Shown here: positions 35,842 through 48,176 of the stretch, one piece after another
How the letters are laid out: each line of letters begins with the position of its first letter
How positions within the stretch are numbered: position 1 is the stretch's first letter
Assembly: GCF_015845845.1 (NCBI RefSeq)
Contig: NZ_LDIG01000121.1
Location: 1-64,000 of the forward strand
Origin: Paenibacillus dendritiformis
GTDB lineage: Bacteria; Bacillota; Bacilli; Paenibacillales; Paenibacillaceae
Length of the DNA: 64,000 nt
Direction: 5' to 3'
The notes under the pieces: generated by a model
What the model was told of the DNA's origin: nothing
The model's database searches: none
What the model saw: only the letters and a program-made list of their open reading frames with translations
Position numbers and translations under genes: made by a program

Positions 35842-36510
35842 TTAATTATGGGCATCCATCGATTCGATTTCGAACAGTTGGTAGGCGTAGACATTTTTTT
35901 CATCGACATGGTACACATTCAGCAGTTGATTGACGGGGTCATAATTCAGAATCCGGCAAGGAATGCTCAACATTTTTCCTTTTCCTTTGTTGACGGTAAG
36001 CCGGACGAGGGAATTGTGCTCGATATAACGCTTGATCTGAAGCTCTGTCAAAACCAGTCTCATTCGCGTAGCGGAAGGAGCTTGGCCTTTCTTCCCCGGA
36101 CAGTCAGCGTTCCCCGCGATGGGGCTCTCTTGTTCCGGGGAATCGGTATCCGTCTGACTGGACTTCGTGACCGGCACCGGACGGGAGTCAGGGACAAGCG
36201 AGCGTACCGCTGCCGTTTCGGCTTTCTTCTCTCCTGCGGTATCCGCCGCATGGGGGCTTTGGTTCCTTCCTCGAGTTGCGGTTGGCTTGCCGAATGGAGT
36301 CTCATCCATGTTGTTCTGCTGCATGGCTTCCATCAGATTCAACAGGGATCCCATTTGCGCACCGGATTGAATTCGGAGATCAAGCACATCCGGTGAAGCA
36401 TGAAGCAGGTGGAGCAGCTTCTCCAAGGTGGCTGCATTGGATTCGCCTTTGACCAGGATGTCGACATTAAATTTGTACACGTTAGATGTTGATGTTATGG
36501 GATACAGCAT
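35842..36510 (-). CDS. Protein of unknown function
   Basis: About 222 residues, not recognised. The ATG at 36510 has GGAGG 7 bases upstream; the frame's earlier start at 36567 does not. Residues 1-80 look folded (YKFNVDILVKGESNAATLEK), residues ~85-150 are a low-complexity Ser/Thr/Pro/Lys linker, and ~150-222 form a compact beta-rich end (VRLTVNKGKGKMLSIPCRIL...VYAYQLFEIESMDA) reminiscent of YolD-like/WYL-type folds. It is divergent from yunC and convergent with the GGDEF-EAL gene. No signal peptide. Confidence 0.7.
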   Translation of the reverse strand: MLYPITSTSNVYKFNVDILVKGESNAATLEKLLHLLHASPDVLDLRIQSGAQMGSLLNLMEAMQQNNMDETPFGKPTATRGRNQSPHAADTAGEKKAETAAVRSLVPDSRPVPVTKSSQTDTDSPEQESPIAGNADCPGKKGQAPSATRMRLVLTELQIKRYIEHNSLVRLTVNKGKGKMLSIPCRILNYDPVNQLLNVYHVDEKNVYAYQLFEIESMDAHN

Positions 36511-36685
36511 GTTGATTCCTCCAACCTGGACAATTAGCCTAGATGAACCCATTATAATACGGGACAAAAATCATAGCATAGTCCATAAGAACTATTATTG
36601 GCAAAAAGATTTTCATTTCCCTGAGGGACCTTCCGCAGTGGGGATGCATACCATGGTATCATCTTGGGCGGAAGGGGAATTTAAA

Positions 36686-36988
36686 ATGATGCGTATGGTG
36701 CCAATGGCTGTGGACGGCATGACCGTTCTAGGCATTGAAGTCAAACTTCCAAAGACGACGCTGCTCGCGATTACGACAGAGGAAGGATACATTATGTGCG
36801 GTGCGCTCGATGTCGGTCTGCTGAATGAAAAGCTCAAGGATCGCCGCATTATTGCAGGGCGGGCCGTCGGGGTCCGCACGCTGGAGCAGTTGCTGGAAGC
36901 GCCGCTCGAGTCGGTGACCGCCGAAGCGGAGAACCGGGGCATTCGTGCCGGCATGACGGGAAGAGATGCGCTCGCGCGGATGGCGTAG
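36686..36988 (+). CDS. yunC: YunC family (DUF1805) protein
   Basis: 100 residues. LPKTTLLAITTEEGYIMCGALDVGLLN and AGRAVGVRTLEQLLEAPLESVT match DUF1805. GGAAGGGG lies 8 bases before the ATG at 36686, so the longer frame beginning at 36428, overlapping the divergent gene, is rejected. Function unknown. In Bacillus subtilis yunC neighbours yunD; here the yunD homologue lies at 50.9 kb. Confidence 0.85.
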   Translation: MMRMVPMAVDGMTVLGIEVKLPKTTLLAITTEEGYIMCGALDVGLLNEKLKDRRIIAGRAVGVRTLEQLLEAPLESVTAEAENRGIRAGMTGRDALARMA

Positions 36989-37021
36989 GCGGAAGCGGAG
37001 CCTCTGGCTGGATACGTATAC

Positions 37022-37054
37022 CGAAGGCGAAAAGCAGCCGGCTTTTCGCCTTCG
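37022..37054. terminator. Bidirectional terminator between yunC and mtnK
   Basis: A perfect 14-bp stem CGAAGGCGAAAAGC / GCTTTTCGCCTTCG with a 5-base loop sits between convergent genes. Confidence 0.8.
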
Positions 37055-37109
37055 CGAATCATCTTTCAAGCGGTAACGATAAGGGACAAGCGGTCCCGGA
37101 TTGCGCTAA

Positions 37110-38317
37110 TTAGGAAAGGCCATGGGCGTACTCCTCACCGAAAGCTGACTCGGCGGCGGAGATCGCTTCCCGAATGGATCGCGCCCGCAGCCGGATTGCA
37201 TCATCTTCAATGCGGTCAATGTCGGCGACATGGGAAAGGCCGACAATCCGGCGAATCATTTTGCAGCCGCCATAACCGACTGCATCCTGCAAAAAATTCG
37301 TTCCATATATAGATCCTGGTATCCAGGGGTAAATGACAAACGATCGATGCCCTGCTCGTTCCACAGCGAGCGGAAGCGGGAGTCGAACCCGGTCCACACC
37401 GCTTCAGCCGTTGCCAGCAAATAGGCGCGGTGCCGCTTCCGGGCATCTTCGTCCGTACTCCAATATTCATGGCCTGCCGCATTGAGCAGCAGATTGGCCA
37501 GGACCGCGCCGATATCGAAGCCGATCGGGCCATAAAAGGCGAACTCCGGATCGATTACTTTGGTCGAGTCCGGCGTGACGAAGATGCTCCCCGTGTGAAG
37601 GTCGCCATGAAGCAAAGCCTGAGCCTGCGTCAGGAACTTCTCCCGGAGCAGCATCACTTCCAGATGAAGGGCCCCATCTTCCTGCAGCTTGCGGTGATCC
37701 TCGCGCAGCGCTTCCTCGCAGTTATTATTCGGTGATTCGGTATAGGGATCGTCGAAGATCAGATCCTCGGTTATTTTGCACAGCTCGGGGTTGGTGAACG
37801 AAGCCGCGATTCGTTTTTTCTCCTGTTGATTGCATCCCAGGTCCGAGGTGAAGAACAACGTATGCGCCATAAATTCCGCAATATGATCGGCGAACAGCGG
37901 ATACGAGGCGGATTGGATCAGCCCGTGGCGCATAATCGTATGGCCGCTCAGATCTTCCATGATGGTGAGCGCTAGCTCCGGATCATGCGCATAGACCTTG
38001 GGAACGAGATGAGGGACGAGCCTTCCTTGATTCAAAAGGGCTTCGCTTTCGATTCGGGCCCGATCCAAAGTGAGCGGCCACGATTCTCCCACCACTTTTG
38101 CATACGGGAGCGCCTGCTTGATAATAATACGTCGAGGGGAAGTCGATTCATCGGTTCCCTCCGCGACGCCGAACACCCGAAACACCAAATTCAAATTGCC
38201 GTCGCCAATTTCCTCGCAATGAAGAGGCAGATCGGGCGGGAACAGTCCTTCGATCCCGCGGGCCAGAGCCACGGCATCCTCCAGGCTCAAAGGCCGGTAA
38301 GCTGTGTGATAAGTCAT
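37110..38317 (-). pseudogene. mtnK: Methylthioribose kinase gene with a 3' frameshift
   Basis: The frame from 38317 gives 353 residues of 5-methylthioribose kinase: IGDGNLNLVFRV, the catalytic loop ALLHGDLHTGS and the metal motif VIDPEFAFYGPIGFDIG. It then ends in MQSVMAAAK. The genuine C-terminus continues in another frame down to 37110 ([26 protein letters not shown]). The switch point is a run of six A (T on the coding strand) at 37291-37296; a one- or two-base indel there restores a ~400-residue protein. MtnK phosphorylates methylthioribose in methionine salvage. Catalytic residues precede the shift, so partial activity, slippage or sequencing error remain possible. No mtnA is adjacent. 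Confidence 0.8.
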
Positions 38318-38563
38318 CGTAGACAGGCACCTCCCGGTACTAAAATGAACATGAACAATCTTCCATCTAAGAGGTTGTGCAATAAACTCGCTCCAAGACT
38401 GTTGCGATTTAGTATAGCGGATTTTTTTCCTGTGGAAACTTTAAATTTGGAGGATGAGCAGCTTAGGGCCCGGGATTCAAAGACGCCGGCTAAGGGTACT
38501 TATTGGATAAGGGATGCGGAGCTCCGGGACGGTATAAAATGATGCAAAATTTCCGTCAAGGGG
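38318..38563. other. Divergent intergenic region between mtnK and dps
   Basis: It contains a CTTAG...CTAAG-closed GC-rich hairpin (about 38460-38495). The mtnK leader was checked for a SAM (S-box) riboswitch; its conserved core was not found. TATACT at about 38410 on the minus strand may be the mtnK -10. Confidence 0.35.
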
Positions 38564-38592
38564 TTGAAATTAACTCATTCTTATATTAGAAT
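38564..38592 (+). promoter_or_regulatory. Promoter of dps
   Basis: TTGAAA (38564-38569) and TAGAAT (38587-38592) are 17 bases apart, about 45 bases before the dps start, and the -10 is overlapped by a PerR-like box. Confidence 0.65.
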
Positions 38593-38600
38593 TATTATCA
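38586..38600 (+). promoter_or_regulatory. PerR-like box in the dps promoter
   Basis: TTAGAATTATTATCA matches the PerR consensus TTATAATNATTATAA at all but two fixed positions and covers the -10 element. Peroxide derepression of dps/mrgA through PerR is well known in Firmicutes. Confidence 0.6.
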
Positions 38601-38637
38601 ACAAGAAATAATTCAAAACTCAGGAGGCGTTTTACTT

Positions 38638-39108
38638 ATGTCGAACCAAAAATTGCAGCAAATGTTGAATCAGCAAGTAGCCAACTTGAATCTGATGTAT
38701 GTCAAGCTTCACAACTATCATTGGTTTGTCAAAGGCGATATGTTCTTCACGCTTCATGAGAAGTTCGAAGAATTCTATGATGAAATCACGGAGAAAATGG
38801 ATGAAGTGGCGGAAAGATTGCTTACAATCGGCGGCAAGCCTTACGCTACGTTGAAGGAGTATGCGGCGAACGCGACGATTCCGGAAGCGCGCGGCAACGA
38901 GACCGCCGAAGATATGGTCAAGCAATTGATCGAGGATTTCAATCAATTGATTACCGAATTCGGAGAAGCGTTGAAGGAAGCCGACAGCATCGGAGACAAC
39001 GTGACCAACGATATGCTGATCGGCATGCAGGGCGATCTGGAGAAACATATCTGGATGCTGAGCTCTTATCTTGGAAATGCCTCCAAAGCCGTTCACCAGA
39101 TGGCGTAA
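38638..39108 (+). CDS. dps: Dps-family ferritin-like DNA-protection protein
   Basis: 156 residues. The ferroxidase-site segment LHNYHWFVKGDMFFTLHEKFEEFYDE is typical of Dps/MrgA (His and Asp/Glu ligands at the subunit interface). The protein forms a 12-mer that oxidises and stores iron and protects DNA. AGGAGG precedes the ATG by 10 bases. Single-gene unit with its own promoter and terminator. Confidence 0.93.
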   Translation: MSNQKLQQMLNQQVANLNLMYVKLHNYHWFVKGDMFFTLHEKFEEFYDEITEKMDEVAERLLTIGGKPYATLKEYAANATIPEARGNETAEDMVKQLIEDFNQLITEFGEALKEADSIGDNVTNDMLIGMQGDLEKHIWMLSSYLGNASKAVHQMA

Positions 39109-39164
39109 ACCGGGGATGGGTCTATCGGCATCTGTCGGCGGCCGAATAAGAATAGCTTGAAGGC

Positions 39165-39198
39165 GAAGCATCCCTTGCGGTATGGCAAGGGATGCTTC
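39165..39198 (+). terminator. Terminator of dps
   Basis: A perfect 14-bp stem GAAGCATCCCTTGC / GCAAGGGATGCTTC with a short loop is followed by TTCTTCTG. From here to 39523 no gene is supported. Confidence 0.8.
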
Positions 39199-39523
39199 TT
39201 CTGCGTAATTGCATTTGGGCGGGATTCACTTCAACAGCGATAATGTCGGAGGCGGCCCAGGCTTCGTTTGCATTAATATTTTTGATTTATGCGACAATGG
39301 TGAGAAAGGGTGTCATCGTTATCCAATAAATTACCGCGGATCGGTTGCCGAACTTCGAGCCGAGTTCTCGCAGGCAGGAGCTGAGGGACGGAGAGGGATG
39401 CAAGGTCGGAATGAACGGAAGGGAGAAGAGGTTCGCTATGTTCGCTTCTTCATTATGCAGGCTGGCGTCGGCTTGTCTGTTGCAAGGTTGATTTATATAT
39501 CCCGATGTACTAATATTATATAT

Positions 39524-39557
39524 TGAGAATCATTGATAATCACTTTATAATGATTAC
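39524..39557 (+). promoter_or_regulatory. Fur-like box upstream of the suf operon
   Basis: TGAGAATCATTGATAATCA (39524-39542), followed by TTATAATGATTA (39546-39557), resembles overlapping Fur half-sites (GATAATGATAATCATTATC). It lies ~100 bases before sufC. Iron-dependent control of Fe-S cluster assembly would be logical. Consensus-based inference. Confidence 0.55.
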
Positions 39558-39645
39558 TATATAAGAAAGGCTCTTGCAAAAGATTAATCTTTAATTTAAA
39601 GTATACATCTTTTTAACAAATCCATCAATCTGGAGGTTACGACAC

Positions 39646-40428
39646 ATGGCAACTGAATTCGTCATTAATGGTTTGAAGGCGACCATTGAAGGTAAAGAGA
39701 TTCTGAAAGGCATCAGCCTCTCGATGAAGGGCGGGGAAGTGCACGCCATCATGGGGCCGAACGGAACAGGGAAAAGTACATTGGCATCCGCTCTGATGGG
39801 CCACCCTAAATATGAAGTAACCGAAGGCAGCGCCACGCTCGACGGCGAAGATTTGCTGGAAATGGAAGTCGATGAGCGCGCACGCGCGGGGCTGTTCCTT
39901 GCGATGCAATATCCGAGCGAGATTGCCGGCGTTACGAATTCCGATTTCCTTCGCAGCGCCATCAACGCGCGCCGCGGGGAAGGCAACGAGATCTCCCTCA
40001 TCAAGTTCATCCGCCAGATGGAATCGAAGATGAAGGAATTGGAGATGAACGAAGAGTTCGCTCACCGTTATTTGAATGAAGGGTTCTCCGGCGGGGAGAA
40101 GAAGCGGAACGAGATTCTTCAAATGATGATGCTGGAACCGAAGATCGTTATCCTTGACGAGATCGACTCCGGTCTGGATATCGACGCGCTGAAGATCGTC
40201 GCGAACGGCGTCAATGCGATGCGCAGCGAAGATCGCGGCTTCTTGATTATCACTCACTATCAACGGTTGCTGAACTACATCAAGCCTGACTTCGTCCACG
40301 TGATGATGCAGGGCCGCATTGTCAAATCCGGCGGACCAGAGCTGTCGGAGCGGCTTGAAGCAGAAGGCTACGACTGGATTAAGGAAGAGCTTGGCATCGC
40401 CGATGAGACGGTTGGACAAGACGCCTAA
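39646..40428 (+). CDS. sufC: Fe-S cluster assembly ATPase SufC
   Basis: 260 residues. Walker A GPNGTGKST, signature FSGGEKKRNEI and Walker B IVILDEIDSGLD are those of SufC, the ATPase of the SufBCD scaffold. GGAGG precedes the ATG. First gene of sufC-sufD-sufS-sufU-sufB, the Bacillus order. Confidence 0.97.
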   Translation: MATEFVINGLKATIEGKEILKGISLSMKGGEVHAIMGPNGTGKSTLASALMGHPKYEVTEGSATLDGEDLLEMEVDERARAGLFLAMQYPSEIAGVTNSDFLRSAINARRGEGNEISLIKFIRQMESKMKELEMNEEFAHRYLNEGFSGGEKKRNEILQMMMLEPKIVILDEIDSGLDIDALKIVANGVNAMRSEDRGFLIITHYQRLLNYIKPDFVHVMMQGRIVKSGGPELSERLEAEGYDWIKEELGIADETVGQDA

Positions 40429-40461
40429 CGACATTCAGCAATTCGATTGACAGGAGGAGCG

Positions 40462-43413
<2,952 letters not shown>

Positions 43414-43457
43414 CGGCGAGAAGGTACGTGGATAACGTACGGAGGAGGTAATGCACC

Positions 43458-44855
43458 ATGGCGAAAGAAATGCCAGAACTTGAGGAATATAAATATGGCT
43501 TTCGCGATAATCACCAATCGATTTTCCAATCGGGCAAAGGATTGACTCCGGAAATCGTCCGGGAGATCTCCAAGATTAAGGGCGAGCCGGACTGGATGCT
43601 TGATTTCCGCTTGAAGTCGCTGAAGCAATTCGAGAAAATGCCGCTTCCGCGTTGGGGCGGCGACCTAGATGAATTGGATTTCGACGATATCCAATATTAT
43701 GTTCGCCCTTCCGAGAAGCAGGGCAAGACGTGGGAAGAAGTGCCTGCGGAGATTAAGGAGACGTTCGACAAGCTCGGAATTCCGGAAGCGGAGCAGAAGT
43801 TCCTGGCCGGCGTATCCGCGCAGTACGAGTCGGAAGTCGTCTACCACAGCATGCAAAAGGAGCTCGAAGAGCAAGGCGTTATCTTTATGGATACCGACTC
43901 GGCTCTGCGCGAGCATCCGGAAATATTCAAGGAGCACTTCGGCACGGTCGTTCCTCCGGCGGACAACAAGTTCGCGGCATTGAACAGCGCCGTATGGTCC
44001 GGGGGCAGCTTTATTTATGTGCCGAAGGGAGTCAAATGCGAAATTCCGCTGCAGGCGTATTTCCGCATCAACTCCGAGAACATGGGGCAATTCGAGCGCA
44101 CCCTCATCATCGCCGACGAAGACAGCTTCGTGCATTATGTAGAGGGCTGCACGGCTCCGATCTACAGTACGAACTCGCTGCATAGCGCGGTCGTCGAGAT
44201 TATCGTCAAGAAGAATGCCCGCGTTCGCTATACGACGATTCAGAACTGGGCGCCGAATATTTACAACCTGGTTACGAAGCGTGCGGTCTGCGAAGAGAAC
44301 GCGAACATGGAATGGGTGGATGGCAACATCGGCTCCAAGCTGACGATGAAATATCCGGCCGTTATTTTGAAGGGACGGGGAGCCAAAGGCTCGGTGCTCT
44401 CCATCGCGGTAGCGGGCAAAGGCCAGCATCAGGATGCAGGCGCGAAAATGCTTCATCTGGCGCCAGACACGACTTCGACAATTGTATCCAAGTCGATCTC
44501 GAAGCATGGCGGCAAAGTAACGTATCGCGGCATCGCGTCCTTCGGCCGGAATTCCGAAGGCTCCAAGGCCAATGTCAAATGCGATACGCTCATCATGGAT
44601 AATCAATCCACGTCCGATACGATTCCGTATAACGAAGTCATGAATGACAACATTCAATTGGAGCATGAGGCGACCGTGTCCAAGGTGTCGGAGGATCAGC
44701 TGTTCTATCTGATGAGCCGCGGATTGACGGAAGACGAAGCGACACAAATGATTGTCATGGGCTTCATCGAGCCGTTCACGAAGGAATTGCCGATGGAATA
44801 TGCGGTTGAGATGAATCGTCTCATCAAGCTCGAGATGGAAGGCAGTATCGGGTAA
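43458..44855 (+). CDS. sufB: Fe-S cluster assembly scaffold SufB
   Basis: 465 residues, full length. [16 protein letters not shown] at the N-terminus, YVEGCTAP, and the C-terminal core with the SLHSAVVEI and [13 protein letters not shown] strands are typical. Main scaffold subunit of SufBC2D. GGAGGAGG precedes the ATG. Last gene of the operon. Confidence 0.97.
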   Translation: MAKEMPELEEYKYGFRDNHQSIFQSGKGLTPEIVREISKIKGEPDWMLDFRLKSLKQFEKMPLPRWGGDLDELDFDDIQYYVRPSEKQGKTWEEVPAEIKETFDKLGIPEAEQKFLAGVSAQYESEVVYHSMQKELEEQGVIFMDTDSALREHPEIFKEHFGTVVPPADNKFAALNSAVWSGGSFIYVPKGVKCEIPLQAYFRINSENMGQFERTLIIADEDSFVHYVEGCTAPIYSTNSLHSAVVEIIVKKNARVRYTTIQNWAPNIYNLVTKRAVCEENANMEWVDGNIGSKLTMKYPAVILKGRGAKGSVLSIAVAGKGQHQDAGAKMLHLAPDTTSTIVSKSISKHGGKVTYRGIASFGRNSEGSKANVKCDTLIMDNQSTSDTIPYNEVMNDNIQLEHEATVSKVSEDQLFYLMSRGLTEDEATQMIVMGFIEPFTKELPMEYAVEMNRLIKLEMEGSIG

Positions 44856-44882
44856 TTTCATAAATAAATCAAGTGTTTCATA

Positions 44883-44938
44883 CGTGTCCGTCTTGACCCA
44901 ACGTTGCCGTTGACGTCAAGCGGGCACGTTTTTTTGCC
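44883..44938 (+). terminator. Terminator of the suf operon
   Basis: CGTGTCCGTCTTGAC pairs imperfectly with GTCAAGCGGGCACG and is followed by seven T. It lies 28 bases after sufB. Confidence 0.8.
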
Positions 44939-45130
44939 CTGAGAGTGCCTCATAGCATATCCCCTAGCTGAAAACGTTTTATCCATATAATTTCTTAATT
45001 TACTGAAAATGTATGATTTCCTCAAGTCAGTTGTACAGTTCATTCCTTGTCCCGCTTGCATTAAATATAGCATCCCGTGATTAAGGAGCTATTCCTGTAA
45101 TGAATTAAAATGCAGTTTGCAAAACAAAAA

Positions 45131-45194
45131 GCGCCTCCTGTATGCTGGGTCTCGGAATACCGTACATTCACTGCCCTAATTAAGAGGAGGACGC
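45131..45194 (+). other. Hairpin able to hide the transposase ribosome binding site
   Basis: GCGCCTCCT (45131-45139) can pair with AGGAGGACGC (45185-45194), which contains the transposase Shine-Dalgarno. IS elements often use such pairing to block translation from read-through transcripts. The ~250 bases upstream of the transposase are also one possible location of an IS110 bridge RNA. Confidence 0.45.
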
Positions 45195-45199
45195 TCATT

Positions 45200-46498
45200 A
45201 TGAAGTTTACCCAATCGAACAAGCAAAATCAACGGATTTCGAGAATTTCCGAAACGACGCTGGTCATTGGAACCGACATCGCGAAGCACAACCACGTCGC
45301 TCGTGCCTTTAATTATCGAGGCATCGAACTAGGCAAGCGGTGCTTGTTCCAGAACGACGAGAATGGCCTGTTGAACCTGCTAGCATGGGCTGAATCCATC
45401 AAGCAAGAGCATGGGCTAACGGATATACTGCTGGGCGTTGAGCCAACCGGTCACTACTGGTTCCCGCTGTTTCATTTCCTGAAGCAGCGTGGCATTGAGG
45501 TTGTGCTTGTCAACCCGCATCACGTCAAGAAAAGCAAGGAACTCGACGACAACTCGCCGACCAAGAACGACATCAAAGATGCGAAAGTCGTCGCCAAACT
45601 CGTCATTGACGGACGCTATACACAGCCACAGCTGCCAGAGGGCATCTATGCCGACCTGCGTGTGCTTATGAATCAGCGAGACCGTCTGTGTGGGGATTTG
45701 AACCGCGTGAAAGGAAGAATTCACAATTGGCTGGATCGCTTCTTTCCCGAATATAGGCAAGTTTTTAAAGACTGGGAAGGCAAGGCCTCACTCATTACGC
45801 TTACGAACTTTCCGTTGCCGCAAGATGTCATAGCCGCAGGCGAAACAACGGTGGTGGGGACCTTGAAGAAGAACGACGTGAAGCGAGCTGTTGGCCCCAA
45901 GAGAGCGGAGTTGCTCTACCGGAAAGCCCGAAAGTCCATCGGCCTCACAGAAGGCGCTACGGCGGCCAAGCATGAGCTAGCCATGTATTTGGAGCAATAT
46001 GCCATGCTGTGCAGGCAGATTGAGCAACTGATGGAGTTTGTGACGGGTCTGGTGGAACAGATTCCTGGTGCGAGCCACATGTTGAGCATTCCGTGCATCG
46101 GCCTCGTCACTGTGGCAGGATTCCTGGCGGAAGTCGGAGACTTGGGCGGCTATGACCATAGCCAACAAATCGTCCGTCACGCCGGTCTGAGCCTACGGGA
46201 AAACAGCTCCGGGCTTCACAAAGGAGAAACAACCATTAGCAAGCGTGGGCGCTGTCGCCTTCGGGCTTTGCTGTTCCGGGCGACACTCACGATGATCGCC
46301 AAGAACCCAGAGTTCCGGGCACTGCACTTGTACTTCACCACACGCCGGGATAACCCGCTGAAAAAGAAGCAGTCCATGATTGCGATCTGCAGCAAACTCA
46401 TCCGCGTCTTGTTTGAACTAGGCCGTAAACAGAAGAACTATGACAGCAGTAAGGTGCTCGGCCCACATCGGGAGGCACAATTGCAAGCAGTGGCTTGA
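45200..46498 (+). mobile_element. IS110-family transposase gene
   Basis: 432 residues. RuvC-like DEDD domain with GTDIAKHNHVARAF, GVEPTGHYWF and NDIKDAKVVAKL; C-terminal Tnp_20 domain with IPCIGLVTVAGFLAEVGDL and the catalytic-serine region GLSLRENSSGLHKGE. The gene appears intact. AGAGGAGG lies 9 bases before the ATG at 45200. IS110 elements use a bridge RNA from their own non-coding end to choose target and donor. The element ends are not marked by inverted repeats and could not be fixed. Confidence 0.93.
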
Positions 46499-46892
46499 TT
46501 CATTCGCAGCGTAGCAACCTACTTTTCGTTTCGCGCTTATACACAAGTTGATCTTTGACAAACGAAGCACGGATAGGCTGGGAGAAATCATCACCATAAG
46601 GGCATCGACCCCGTTAAGGAGCTAACCTGGCCTCCACCCCTTGAGAGGTAGAACGAAGGAATGTAAGGGCATCGACCCAGGGAGATATGGGAGGGTTAAC
46701 CGCGAGGGAACATGTGGAGATCCATATGCGACCATACGGCTTTTAAAACGAGGTGACCACCACCTCTATTCCCGCCGACAGGTCGATCCCATATATTCAC
46801 TCTCCGTCAAATATTATCCTCAAGCGCTTCGTAGGTCAAAGATAAAAACATGCGTAATAGCTAGAAAAACGAAGAAAACATTAATTTATTGA
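46499..46892 (+). ncRNA. Structured non-coding 3' flank of the IS110 element, possible bridge RNA
   Basis: No credible gene is seen in ~400 bases after the transposase. It contains a 15-base direct repeat TAAGGGCATCGACCC at 46597-46611 and 46664-46678, and several GC-rich short complementary stretches. IS1111-subgroup elements carry the bridge RNA at this end and IS110-subgroup elements at the other, so this is one of two candidate locations. Low certainty. Confidence 0.35.
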
Positions 46893-46906
46893 GGGAGGTG
46901 AAAGGA

Positions 46907-47191
46907 ATGGCAATTACTAAACCGTTTTTGGCGGGCCGGAGATTTCAGGCGACAATTGGCGACGGTACAGGTACAGGCGCTACGTTCGCGATAGCGGCAA
47001 CTGAATTTACTGACGATACCGGCGCCGCTGCTACAGCCTTTCCAGGATCTTTTGCCTATTATACTCTCTACATCAATGGAGTCGTCCAATTGGGGGATAC
47101 GTCAACCGTAACAACGACGACGATTACGATTCCGGATGGAAATGTGTTGGATGGTGCCACTCCTGTCGTGGTCGAATTTGTAGTCAATTAA
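46907..47191 (+). CDS. DUF4183 protein, probable spore-surface component
   Basis: 94 residues. YYTLYINGVVQLGDTSTV is the DUF4183 signature, found in Bacillus/Paenibacillus exosporium or coat-associated proteins and appended to collagen-like proteins. The sequence is Thr/Ala/Gly-rich and acidic. GGGAGGTG and AAAGGA precede the ATG at 46907. It is immediately downstream of the IS110 flank and followed by a second DUF4183 gene. Confidence 0.75.
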   Translation: MAITKPFLAGRRFQATIGDGTGTGATFAIAATEFTDDTGAAATAFPGSFAYYTLYINGVVQLGDTSTVTTTTITIPDGNVLDGATPVVVEFVVN

Positions 47192-47227
47192 TAACGGCTA
47201 CACGGTTTCGTAAGTAAGCATCTCATT

Positions 47228-47266
47228 GGCTGTTTCGGGAGTCCGCTTTCCGGAACAGCTTTTTTT
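47228..47266 (+). terminator. Terminator after the first DUF4183 gene
   Basis: GGCTGTTTCGGGA pairs (with G-U pairs) with TTCCGGAACAGCT and is followed by seven T. Confidence 0.8.
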
Positions 47267-47351
47267 GTGCTTCTGGTAGGTCCCCATAAACGTAAACGGC
47301 ATACGATAGGAATAAGATGCCACACCACTTGTATGGGGGTGAACAATCAAC

Positions 47352-47783
47352 GTGGACAATCAAATGATTCGCGTTACGGCAAAACCGTGGGATCCAGCCT
47401 TGAAAATCGGCTTTCTCGATCCTTCTGCCAAAGGCCCGTGTAATTCCCTTTCCCCTCCTCCGGACTGTCGGGCGGTGTTCCCGGGGGAACCGGTTCCTCC
47501 GCCGGCTCCCGAGATTTTGCAGGTGGAGACCTTTCAGTTCATTACGATCGCGGACGGGGTTCGAAACGCATACACGAACGGGGATGGACTCGCACAATTC
47601 CAGAGCAGCAGCATACTGAACCCAGGAACGGTCTCATACTTTAATTTATTTATTAACGGTATGCTGCAGCCGCTCAACGCATATACCGTTACGGAAGGTC
47701 TCCTCCAAATCGATGGGGTCCCCGAGCAGGGAGTTCCCATTACCCTTCAATTCATCCGAATCATCTTGAAACCGGAACTATGA
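47352..47783 (+). CDS. Second DUF4183 protein
   Basis: 143 residues from a GTG start with GGGGGTGA upstream. A proline-rich N-terminal part (SPPPDC, VPPPAPEI) precedes a DUF4183 domain containing YFNLFINGMLQPLNAYTV. Probably a spore-surface protein like its neighbour. No signal peptide is seen, as usual for mother-cell-made coat proteins. Confidence 0.7.
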   Translation: MDNQMIRVTAKPWDPALKIGFLDPSAKGPCNSLSPPPDCRAVFPGEPVPPPAPEILQVETFQFITIADGVRNAYTNGDGLAQFQSSSILNPGTVSYFNLFINGMLQPLNAYTVTEGLLQIDGVPEQGVPITLQFIRIILKPEL

Positions 47784-48176
47784 GGCAGCAGGCACCGTTC
47801 CCTCACCTTGATGGTGGGGGATACGTTGTGTGCTGCCGGCGAATTGTCTTACGCGGCATCCGGGACGGCGTCCTGCATGCCGCCTGTCTCGCGGCAGGGG
47901 GCTGACGCCCGTTCCGGCTGGAACGCATCTTGTCCTGGAGACGGCTGACCGGCCGCGGACGATCGGCATGATACATCGTTACAAGAATGAAGTGCAGCAG
48001 GAGTTGAAACCACTGGCGATGAAGTAGAGTAAGTTTCCTTTTCTCCCGATAATTATATAAAATAATAATAATTACTTGATTTATCCATCTTTGTGAGGGA
48101 TAATACCCGAAAGTTGTTCATCATCTGAAAATATCACCTTGATTGAACCAGTATATGATAGATATATAGCCGATTG
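47784..48176. other. Gene-free stretch after the DUF4183 genes
   Basis: A GGCAGCA/TGCTGCC pair (47783-47789 and ~47831-47837) can close a stem-loop directly after the stop. The remainder is AT-rich, with no recognised signal. Confidence 0.35.

Noticed and set aside
38318-38540. Possible SAM riboswitch in the mtnK leader
   Set aside because: The conserved S-box core (AGAGGTGGAGGGA-like and GCAACC elements) is not present; only a generic GC hairpin is seen.
39209-39526. 105-codon plus-strand frame between dps and sufC
   Set aside because: It overlaps the Fur-like region, has no ribosome binding site or domain, and its composition looks non-coding.
46641-46892. 83-codon plus-strand frame after the IS110 transposase
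   Set aside because: No ribosome binding site and it spans the repeated, structured non-coding flank.
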